Below are positions 46,947 to 58,100 of a stretch of 64,000 nucleotides of DNA, in pieces. The stretch comes from Ulva prolifera (taxonomy: Eukaryota; Chlorophyta; Ulvophyceae; Ulvales; Ulvaceae): NCBI GenBank assembly GCA_023078555.1, contig CM041203.1, positions 5,292,538-5,356,537 of the forward strand, read 5' to 3'. A program made the position numbers and the translations under genes. The stretch's first letter is position 1. Every line of letters begins with the position of its first letter. The notes below the pieces were generated by a model that saw only the letters and a program-made list of their open reading frames with translations, did no database searches and was not told where the DNA came from.

Positions 46947-49900
46947 ATGCCCCGGTTTCTGGCTGCCATCTCTCTGGCGGTCTCGGTCGACGCAGCGGCA
47001 CGGCTACAATTGCAGGGCCAGCACGTGGCAGTGCTGGCGCGGGAGCTGCAAGCAGATGCAGACGCCCACGCCACCTTCGACCCGGGCCTCTGGCACCCGG
47101 AGTGGCCGTCGGGGTCGCCCTGGGCCTCCACCGCAAGAACGACCACCGCCGCGGCAGATCTGCGGCAAGACGCGCAGGCCGCCGCAGATGCACAAGCGGC
47201 AACCCTACGCCAAACGGCTGCCGAGCCCAACACCGCCAAAGCGCCGCGGACTCAGAGGACGTACATGAAGTGCCTCGGGACCACCACAGCCACCCGGGCC
47301 TGCCACTTCCAGGACGTGTACTATGACATCAACAGCAAGCACTTTATCTACTATGGTCCGGAGGGAGCGGAGGCGGAGGTGTTTGGGCAGCCGGTGAAGG
47401 CGGGGTACCCCTGGCTTCGCCTCATACGGTGCGCTCTGGTCGATACCACTGCTGTAGTTGCACACGTACGTATCTCATGCATGTCAACGTCTGTCACGGC
47501 ATTCTGCCCCTGACAACTCTCTACTGAGTTGCGCAGTGCAGTCCGCTCAATCAGTGGCCGTATGGGTTGTGTACAGTAAATATCACACAGGTGCGTTGAG
47601 CAGCTGATGTGTGCCGCAAAACCCGTGTGCAAGCACATATTGACGACCGACGCATACGCATGGGGCAGAGGAGCAGTCACGGTGGTGGGGCCCTTGGGGA
47701 GGGGGCCCGTGCACAATTCTGCTGTGACTGATACCAAAACCAGCGTGTGTGCAGGGGCGACCGGTGGAAGAAGCAGTACAAGCGCGAGCAGTTCTTCCTG
47801 GACTGGAGGGCCGGCAAGCCGCTGCCCCCGGCGGGGCGGGTGGCAGGGTTCGAGCAGCCGCTCTATCTGCGGGCGCCCCTGCACACCCGCAGCTATGGCC
47901 ACTTCCTACGAGACAACATGCTGCCCCTGATTGATCTGCCGATGCGGTTCGGCCGGGACCCGGTGGACTTTGACTGGGTGCGCCGCAAATGCCTGGCCGT
48001 GGCCGACGCTGCGCTGAATATGCGGTTAAAGCAAGCGCACTCATAACCAAAGTCCATTGTCACGGCGGAGAATGTTGACTGCGTTATCTTTGGCGGGGGG
48101 GGCAGGGGAAGGGGGGGTCACTCTGAAACTACTTGACTACGGTATACCGCTAACATGCATCGCATCGTCAGGGCACCTGCACGCACGCACACAAGCCTGC
48201 TTGCTGATGGCACTGCAGTCATCGACAGAAAAGCGACCAACCGGTCTTGCTAGCTATACTGCAATTCCTTGAGATAGGCATCTGTACGGGAGATCTAGAC
48301 CCCGGAGCCACCACAGCACCTCACAACGGCACCATCACGGCATTCAAGCTGCGCAGATTGTTGTCAGGCGGTATTTGCGGCGCAGGTGCGGTGGACGAGC
48401 GCGCTGATGTGGACGGACTGGGAGGAAGAGAGCCACGTCGTTGAGCACTACCGGGGGCTGCACAACAACCGCCCCTCGGTGACGTGGCCGGAGGTGCTCG
48501 AGAAGGCCCTCGAGGGGCAGCCCTCCAGTGTGGCCCTCCACACGTTTAAATATGCCTGTCTCGCTCAACTGACATGTTGCACCAGTCAAGAATGTATCAG
48601 GCGGGATGACCGATTATTAGCTGATCACAGAGAGTTATGTACAGCGCAGATACGGATTTGACTGAGCAGATCCAAACGTACATCACCTTTCCATTGTAGG
48701 CCCGTCACAATGCATGATTCTGAAAGCTCTGTCAGAGAATGTTGAGACTCGAGGTGCAATCTCGTAGAGCCCTTCCGCCGTGCTTACCGTTGGTGCTGGT
48801 GCTGGACGCAGGTGTTAAGTTCATCCGGTTCTCAGAGATCATGGCCGGGCAGGGGCCGCTTGACATGTACACACACTTCGGATCCGACGGCGCAGACAAT
48901 CCGAAGCAGCTGGCGCAGTGGGCGCACATGTGCGACCCGTTCCCGTTCACTGCGATGCGGGAGATCGCCTACCGCAACCACGGCCTCCAGGTGCGGCACC
49001 TCCCGCCGACGGGCAGTCTGATGACAGTACTGCGGCTGAGCTCTGAATCATGCCAAGGCCACTGACCACGGTTACGCCGGCGCAGCCCCAAAATGTGAGC
49101 AGCGACTGAAAAAAAAACAAAGTAGAAGCAAGACTAAAATGCATGCAATGCCCTAGTTTTGTGCAAGAGCATTGGCCTTGGCACCCTGGGTGACGGACGT
49201 GGCGGTGATGGCTGCAGGTGGCTTCGGTGCCGGAGCTGGAGCCCTTTGTGCTGTTCATGAACGGCCGGCAGGGGGAGAAGCGGTACACCCTCAACGTGGA
49301 CGACATCCTGCCGCAGATACAAGCCAAGTTCCCAGGTGCGAATCTGTTGTGACACCCCCAGGGTCGCGGTTTGTTTGTTCACACTGCTGTTGGTGTTTGT
49401 TCAAACAAACAGAATTCTGTTGCTGCCGGTACCGACGTTGCTGTCGCCGCATCTTGTGCTAATCTGGTGATGTGGCTGCTATACCGGTTCCGCTGCATAT
49501 GTGGACTTTTGCCATTCACTCATCAGCTTTGGCAGCCATATTGCTGCCCCAAAACCAAGCGTCGGGCGTCACAGTTGCCGATGCTGAACAGTGGGGAATT
49601 TGCGCATGCATGTCACCTACAAGACCCGGTCACTTGCATAATGTATAACTGCGCGGCCGGCAAAACACGATCCATACAGATTTGCCGATTGCAAAGCAGC
49701 AAGCTGGATCGAGAATGTGAACATGAAACGCACACATGCGTACGTACGCGACATGTCACTGCGTGCATTTGTCTGCCATAAACTCTCAGCTCAACACCAC
49801 TTCCAGTGGCCCGATCCGCAACGAGAAAGCTGGATTTGAGAGAGGCGAGCACATGCATGTGAGGCATGCAGGTGTGCGAATGGAGCATGTCCAAATCTCG

Positions 49901-50691
49901 AAGCACACGCTCCAGGAGCAGCTGGAGTACCTGGCCAAGGCGACGGTGGTGGTGACCAACATCGGCAGCCGCAGCTTCCGCCTTATCTACCTGCCCAACG
50001 GCGCCACCACCATCCTCGTCGGGCCCCCCGAGTGCGCATCCCCCCCCCCCCCCCCCCCTTCCACTTGCCCCACTGTGACTCTGAACACTTCCCAGGAGCA
50101 CCGCCTTACCTCGAATCTTGGCACATCTTTCCCTGTGAACAATGCCAGTCATTGTGTATGCGTCAGCATTTCCACTTCATGTGGCAGTCCAGTGGTAGAG
50201 CGGTCTTATCACTGGACTGCCACACTTCACCGGTGTCCAGTGTGCTTCAAGAGTGAAAGCCACTGGCACGGGTGTTCATCGTTTCGCCAACACCGCAAGG
50301 CTGCAGACTAGATGCAAGTCACAAGAACATCTGACATCACAGGATCTTTGGGAAATGCAGGTACGCCTTTATGACAGAGCCAACCCAACAGAGCGGAAAG
50401 AAAAAGAAGCGGCGCGTGAAGCCCAAGCGTGAGCAGAATACCACGCCCTTCTACGAAATCGATAATTGCTGGGGCTACATCGGGTACGTCAACATGCTGC
50501 AGTACCACGTCACCACCGAGGCTGAGGTGGAAAAGACTAAGCCATGGACGCAGTGGCAAGACGCCCGGAACTCAAATATCCTTCTGGACGTCAAAAAGCT
50601 GACGACGCTGCTGCGGGTGGCGCTGCAGGAGAGTGATTGTGAGAGCCGCCCGTACTCTGGAGCTGGCACTCTTGCAGCGTACAATGCATAA
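46947..50691 (+). CDS. GT61-like glycosyltransferase, array copy 5
   Basis: Seven exons: 46947-47428, 47755-47977, 48386-48527, 48812-48990, 49218-49335, 49872-50031 and 50361-50691 (stop TAA), giving 544 aa. The ATG follows a TATATATA stretch (46925-46932), which may be a TATA-like element but sits very close to the start. The signal segment MPRFLAAISLAVSVDAAA is followed by VLAREL. The linker to about residue 105 is Ala-rich. The MKCLGT module starts at 107, the GHxxxD motif is at H210-D214, and IGSRSF is at 412-417. Exon 7 contains a strongly basic KKKKRRVKPKR stretch before FYEIDNCWGYIGYVNM. Intron 3 has a GTGTGG donor. Intron 6 opens with a 19-base C run just past the donor. Confidence 0.86.
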
Positions 50692-50840
50692 TGCAGGCCT
50701 TGAGACTTGTGTTTGACAGCCGATGTGCTGCATGGGTGCAGTACCTGTGCGGATTTCACGAAGCCCCGTGGTTCCTGTGCCATCATGAGAGCTACATGGG
50801 CCAATTGAGCAGAGTGGATGCGATGTGAGATTTCGTCGAT

Positions 50841-50918
50841 GCGTGGATAATTGTGGCAGGCCCAGAATAGGTAGACACGCGTGTCTACCTATTCTGGGCC
50901 TGCCACAATTATCCACGC
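50841..50918. repeat. Perfect 78-bp palindrome
   Basis: Arms of 39 bases (50841-50879 and 50880-50918) are exact reverse complements with no loop, centred on ACGCGT. It ends 11 bases before the left end of the TIR transposon. Confidence 0.95.
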
Positions 50919-50929
50919 GCGCGTGAACA

Positions 50930-52805
50930 AGGGGGTCATGCACTCCCGCTAAAGGGTGGGGCCAGTAAGGGCGCGCAAATTCGACAGCGATTTTGACTGA
51001 TTGGGCAAGCTTTTGACTATTGTTTACCTCTAATGCACAATCTGGGAGGTCTAACTCGTATGATTGGGGAAATCGGCCCGTATTCGCTGATCAGGCTTCT
51101 TGGGTTGGGGAGAATCGCCATTTGGGGAGCGCGGCTCCCCAATCCTTCCCAATCGCACAGCCGCTTGCCCAATCCTTCCCAAAACATCTCTGTGTAGGCT
51201 ATATTTGCATTTAGGAGCCCCTGGAGGGTCGCGCCTGTTTCTATGGCCCCGCCAGGTGCTCATGTGGTGACGTTTTGGTCTGAAGTCTGACCATCATGCC
51301 ACTACGTCCCGGAACTCAATGTGTACACACTTGTGTGATTCTTATTTAAGGCATGAAATATGTACCTCAGTTCAGCATACATGCTCTCCCGTTGGAGCAC
51401 GTCTCAGCTGACAGACAGCTGTGCATGATTTGTTGTCATTCACCATCGCATCACTCTGCTCATCCAGGTCAGAGCTCTTCAATCAATTTCAGTCACTTGT
51501 ATTTAGAGCTATGAGTTACAATTCTGCGGACCGTATGATCGCAATGTAGCATCGCTATCACTGCCAATGAGCAGCCTCGATGGCAACCATATACCATATC
51601 CGGCTGCATTAAGATACGATGCTGCCAATCGACATTGTCTGATATAAAAGGAAGAGTCGTCCGCGCCATATGCACGTGTTGGGTGTTTGTTATCGAAGGT
51701 GTCACATCCGTTGTGCTGATGCCTCTTTGATAAGGCAGCTGCAATACACTGTAGCCCAGTGTGGATGTGCGCTGGTGTGGATTCGTGGCTGACTGAAGCG
51801 GGCTACCACATTGTCTAACCAGCTATCTCCTCGGTGTCGTGTGGACATCGATTGAGCACAAAGACGGTGGTTCAGAGCAGTTGCAATGTGAAGGCCTCCG
51901 TGCAGCTGGAGAGCTGGAAATAGTTCGCAGATCGTGCAGCTCATGAATCAATGCTTACTCCACTGAATCCCTGGACTGCCCTGTGTAGTCTCATCGTTGT
52001 ATAGTGGGAGGTGGTGAGTAGGCTCGGTGAGTCTCTTGCAACATGTGCATTTTCAGTACATGCACCATATGTGTCCAGTCTTTCGCAAGGAGGCTACATG
52101 AAAGTGAAGCATATTTTACCTGATAAGTCTCCGGCGTATCCGTGGAATGATTTTATGTGTCGCAGTTGTGTCGCGTTGCGAATGATCACCGCATTCTGCT
52201 CTCACCGATGCGCAATTCATCAACCCAGTTTGCCAGCAGGCGCTACTGTCTGGCAAAACTGCAATATGTTACCGCATGGTCCTATCGCAGATTAATCTGG
52301 CATTACCATTGCTGGTGCATGCGCGCGCAGGCACTTGGCACCTCACGGGATCACGTTGGTAACCTTTTTATGCCACACGCACATACATTCGGTACACTAT
52401 AATTTAACAATTGACAGCCAGATAACCGCTAGCCGGCGATGGTCAGACAGGTTCACGGCAGCCCAACGTCGTTACACATGGTGAGGTCACCCACGCACAC
52501 AACGAAAATGTACCAGGTACCAACAGAAGCAACAAAATCGTGTGTTGTATGTCATTTTTGATGTTCTCCGTGCACTGGACACGATGCCGCGCGATTGGGG
52601 AACAAATAAGCGCGATTGGGGAGAATCGCCCGATCTCGCTGAAATGGGGCATCGCGTTGGGGAAGCTCCCCAACGCTGGGATCAACCTCCCAGAGTGCCC
52701 AAACAACATAGACAATACTCAAATGCTTCCCCAATTTGGCAAATTCGCTGTCGAATTTGCGCGCCCTTACTGGCCCCACCCTTTAGCGGGAGTGCATGAC
52801 CCCCT
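50930..52805. mobile_element. Non-autonomous TIR DNA transposon (1,876 bp)
   Basis: The 61 terminal bases (50930-50990 and 52745-52805) are perfect inverted repeats starting AGGGGGTCATGCACTCCCGC. Weaker inverted similarity continues inward for roughly another 100 bases (CTGGGAGGT and GGGGAGAATCGCC motifs on both sides). ACA flanks both ends (50927-50929, 52806-52808) and may be a 3-bp target duplication. The interior has only short frames and no transposase motif, so movement would need an enzyme from elsewhere. I could not assign a superfamily. Confidence 0.88.
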
Positions 52806-55163
52806 ACAGCCCCTTGACCATACACCTGATCAACAGCTGAGCTCGGGTCAGCCCTAGCAGCCCTGGAAATTTGTTCGTTAGCAGAAGAATATTTCTCTCA
52901 GCCATCTCACTAGAAGACAGCTGTGCAACCGTAACTGCCCAGAGCTCTGCAGAGGCATGAAACACGCCACATAGGCACAAATGGACCTTGCCATCTCAGC
53001 CTCTTGGGTCTCGTTTCGCATTCAAACTTATACCAGCGTGTGTGCACCAATACCGGACTGGTAGGGCGGTCCGAGTAGTCCCGAATCAGTTTGAGACTGC
53101 TCTGCACGCGAGCCATCATGTGCTCAGCCGTGCACAGCGCAGCATCACATGCAGGATGCGCCAAGGCCCGGAGAGCTACCACTTCACACGAAGATTGGCA
53201 GAAAACAGGACAGGCATGTCAATGTGAATTGTGGACATGCTGCATCCTTCACGGCTTTGCCATGTTTGAGTAAACCACCTCCTCAGCATCTAGATGCCTG
53301 TGGGTGTGACATGGCGTGTGACAGTGCAACAAGCCTGTGGATAGGCGCTTGCTCGAGCATTGGCAAGTGGCACGTTGCGGGCTTCCAGACACCATATCGA
53401 CATGATATGCGGAAGATCCAGCTGTGATGGAGAGGTGCAGGCCATGCCTGTCCTGCCATGGTCATGTCTGCTCGATTTCAGCTGCTGGCCCCATGCAATC
53501 CCCAAACCCCGCACTTTCCCAGGCTGACCTTGCACCAGCTAACAGCATATATAATTGTCTTTCCGCGGATGTGTGGCGAAGCTGTCGCTGCAGAAAAGAC
53601 GTTTGGATCCCGTTGGAGGGAAGCAGGAAGCTCTGCACTGCGTGTACCTGGTCATCCGGCCGGAAGTGGTGCGGAAGGTCTGCTTCCTGAATAACCTCGG
53701 AAATTTATCGTTTACGTGCGGCTGCCTTAGTCACAGTTTCCGCGGCCGGGTCGCCGCGGCCATGCTTGCGAGGCACGCGAACTTGGCAGCGCGTTGTGCC
53801 GCACGGCTACGTGTGCGAACAATGTAGTTTCCAGACCAGGCATACTCACGATGCGCAGCTAACGTCAGGTTACGGGTATATGCGCGCTGCCGGTGGAGTG
53901 ATCTGTTTGTATATGATAACGCACTGCCGCAGCGGTGCAGTGAAACGTGGTACCAGGGCCACACCGAACATGCAGGTGACAACGCTGTGCACTGTGCTAC
54001 GAGGATAGGCTCGGAGCTGCAGGTAGCACCGCAGTGCATTCCAGTCTGCGGCACTACCCCCGGAGAAGCTGCCACCTGTAGTCACACAGGTCCTGAGCTC
54101 ACAGTTTCTTCTTTTCTCGCGCCGCAGACAGTGTCTTTGCATTGTTGTGTCTGCCACAGTATTGTCATATTACAATTCACATGTGACACGCACACAAATA
54201 TCCTATGCACAACGTAAAAGCATCCCGCGGGTGCTGAAGGGTATTTGCACGGAACTGTGCTGATAATGGACGTAATTCACCTGGACATCACAGACCGTTC
54301 AATAGCCCTGGTCTCTTTCGGAAGGCAGGTGTCACCGCGGTGTACGTATGGTGCCGTGATCATCAGCGCGCCAGCTGATAGAGCTGCGCCAAGCGTACTG
54401 GTCCAGTCTTGGGCCGGCAGACATCTGCTGGAGATTTTGTCATTTCGATTCTCAAGCCTTAGCTTGGGTCATATGCTCAATTCAGACTGTGCTGCAGAAT
54501 TTGCGTGCTCGCCAAGAGCAGCTGAACAACTGTCGGCGTACGCTGGCCACCCGCGGCACCGCTCATGCAAAGTCACACAGGATATCCTCCAGGAAACTGC
54601 GGAGCTCCACCGCATGCACAGCTGGGCGCGCGTGAGTGCGGCGGCATTTAAGTCGTCTCGAACGCATGATCGATGCCTGGCAGCACTGTGTCCCTCTGTG
54701 GTGACCGCCAGCAACGCTTGCAATTGCGCGCCCTATAGTCCTCCTCCAGCTAAATTTCAAGGCAAACGCTGCTAGCTCTCGCGACCAAGCTCTGTCTCCG
54801 CCGTCCAATGACTCTGCAGTGCATCTCAGTGCTAGCACGAGGCGAAAGCTATGGGTAGCTAACGACCATCGAGCAAACTGAACTGTATCAATATGCAAAA
54901 ATTGTGAATAGCTGCAGTCTCGTGGCATGGCAGCTGGTCGACTTCTAGGTACATTTGGACACCTGTAGACAACAGCTACACACGGCAGCACAGAACAACT
55001 CTGCAGAGAGGGAAACACACAGCTCCCTACACCACTGTGCACTTGTGTCTCTACCTGGACTCGATCGACCCAGCAGGACCTCCTTGTGTGCACTCTCGGG
55101 ACAGCAAACAGCTTCTGCTGTACCCATAACTTCAGCTGACTGCAAAGTGCACAACAGATCAGC

Positions 55164-58100
55164 ATGCTTAGAGTGATGTTGGCCCTGGCACTGGCTGCCA
55201 CCATAGACCGACCTTCACGACTTCACCTTCAGTGGCCTGTGCCTGTGCTAGCGCGGGAGCTGCATTCCGACGTTGACCAAGCTGCCCTCTGGCAGCCTAC
55301 TCTGAAGTCCCCGGGAGCCTCTACATCAGCCACAGCGACTCGGACCACCTCCGCCCAGTCAGTGGACCCCGTTCCTACGTCCACATCCGAGACCTGGCCC
55401 ACGCCCACGAACGGAGACTCTCCAGCAGACGGCGCTAGCTCCACCTATGCTACAGGCTTAAGCACTGGTGACACAGCTGCCGAACTTGAAGTCGCAGCGC
55501 CGCGGCGGACGTACATGAAGTGTCTCGGCACGACGACGTCCACCCGGGCCTGCCACCTCCAGGACGTGTACTATGACCTCCGCAGCGGACACTTCCTCTA
55601 CTACGGCCCTGCTGGGGCGGCGCCAGGGCAGTTTGGGCGGGGGGAGGAGCATCCACGCGGCGACCCATGGCTGCGCTTGATACGGTACGCCCCCGCTGTA
55701 GCTAGTACTGCAGTGTATTGACAGCATATGGTGCCAACAACGAGACAATATTCACCCAACAGGATCGGCCGTACGCGTGGAGAGAGGGGGCCGCAGTGCG
55801 GGGTGGCTGCAACTCATCTCGGAGGCTGCAGCTGCATGCCTGGCAATGGTGCACTCGACATGCATGGCGCCGCTTGCTGTCTTCGCGGTGCTGCCCGCAT
55901 TGCCGCGTTTATCCAATTGACACACGCCATGGCCGCATCTAACTTGAACGCCGCGTCCGGTCTGGACTCTGGCGATTGTTGGGCGGGTTTTTTTTTGCGT
56001 CTCTCATGAACCTTATAATTATACATGTATAATCGTGCACGATAAGTGGCACAGGACGGCTGATGTATGCATGTGTGTGTCCTTGCAAACCGCTGCTGCA
56101 GCCCCCACTGTGACACATAGCCACAGCCCCGGTGTGCAGCAGTGTGTTATGTACAACGACGTCGCACATGCATGCGTATGGGTGGCCTGGGGGTCGCCGG
56201 AGCGGAAGCACGGTGCGGACCGATTGACCCGGGTGACCTGGTGATGGGCGCCACGGCCGCACGCACGCACAGCAGCGTTGGGTCGTCCGGGCCGATCATA
56301 TGTAAAAATTCTGAATGTTTAGGTGTAATTTCTGGGTGGCAGCCCTGGAAATGCTGCACAGCGACCTAACACTGCTGTGCAGGGGGTATGATCAGTGGCA
56401 GGGCAAGCACAAGCGCGAGCAGTTCTTCCTGGACTGGAAGGCTGGCAAGCCGCTGCCCCCGGCCGGGCAGGTGGCGGGGTTCGAGCGGCCGCTGCACCTG
56501 CGGGCGCCCCTGCACACGCCGAGCTTCGGCCACCTCCTGCGAGACAACCTGATGCCGATGATCGACCTCCCGATGCGGTTCGGGCGGGACCCAGTGGAGT
56601 TTGACTGGGTGCGCCCCCGTGCCGATGGCTGCGTTATATATAACATATATTCGGCGTTTGTCTAGGCGACGACATGAGAGATGTTCATGACAATCGCAGT
56701 CATGCACCGTCACAATGGGGCCCTCCTCAAAGCAGCATTCATGAGTGCAAGCGCGCATGGAGGTTGTTGGTGCTGCGCCTGGCCGCGACGTGGTCCGACG
56801 GAATGAGTCTTTCCCGGTGGAGTTTGACTGGGTGCGCCGCCGTGCCGAGCGCCGGCAGCTTGGCGTCCAGCCAAGCTCTAATCGCAACAACTTGAGTCAG
56901 TGCTAGCGCTGAACCTGTGCTAGCGCTGAACCTGTGCTTCCAGCTCTGCGGGTGGCCTGTGCTTGAACCTGGAATCTGAACATGCGTTATTACGATGCCA
57001 TTGAATTGAGCCTGGTGCCCCCAACGGTCCAACGTGGGTGTCCATGGTGCACTATAGGGATAGTGACTATAGTCACTGCGGGGCCAAATGTGTACAGTAT
57101 AGTACTGTATATATACCCCTATATAACACTGCTATATATACCCCGATATATACTATACTACTATATATACCCCCCTCGCAGCAGCATGCACTCGCCGTGT
57201 CCGGTGAGGTGGTGCTGCGAGGTGCATGGGATACATGCTTGTCGGAGGTTCGTGTACACATTTTCCGCTCTGTAACTGGTCACTCGAGTTCAGACGAGCT
57301 CGTCTACAACACGAATCGGAGGGTGGCGTCAGCGTTGAAAGTGTCTCAAGCGAATCGGAGGCAGCACTGCGCCCAGGATCGATATCGCTCCCCGCCGTGG
57401 GGGGCGCTGTGACCGCTGCCGGTGGACTAGTACTTCGAAAATAATTCTATGCAGCGATCATGATCAGGTTGACCAATTGCTGCAGGTGCGGTGGAAGAGC
57501 ACCCTCGCGAGGACGGACTGGAGGCAGGAGTCGCACGTCGCAAAGCACTACCGGGGGCTGTTCAACGACCGCCCCTCGGTGACGTGGCAGGAGGTCCTCG
57601 ACGAAGCCCTCCGGGGGCAGCCCTCCAGTGCGCACCCCTACAGAATCATGATGCGTTAGGAGAAGACGGCGAGGCGGGCAGCACCGCAACACCAGCGAGC
57701 AACTCATGATGTGTACGCTGTGCACTGTACACACACATGCATAGCCATGTGTACACATCAGGGGGCGGCTTGTGTGTTTGTGGATGTGCGGGGGTGTGCG
57801 GGTGGTTTAAACTTTAAAATACAATATTCTGGACAGCAGCTTCAACTTCCGCGCATGGAACTGTGCCGTGTGGAGTGGCGGCGGTAGCCCGCTCAAGCAT
57901 GCATGTGTGGAGTTTCTGTTCTGGTCATGCGCGCGAGTCCTGTAGTGCTACTTGTCTCTCCGGCTTTCGCCTTGTTTTACACATGTGCACGGCCATGGCC
58001 GACTCCTGATCCTGTGTTCGTGCTGCTCCTGATGACTAGCTATAGCATGACGTTAGCTCACCGACGATGGTCGCTGTAGCCCTCAGACAAAGGCCATGCA

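Larger units (their letters stand above)
50692..55163. other. Intergenic between array copies 5 and 6
   Basis: About 4.5 kb. A perfect 78-bp palindrome (50841-50918) and a TIR transposon (50930-52805) fill the first half. The second half (52806-55163) contains small frames on both strands, the largest plus-strand one 54245-54775, none with a motif I recognise. Confidence 0.55.
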
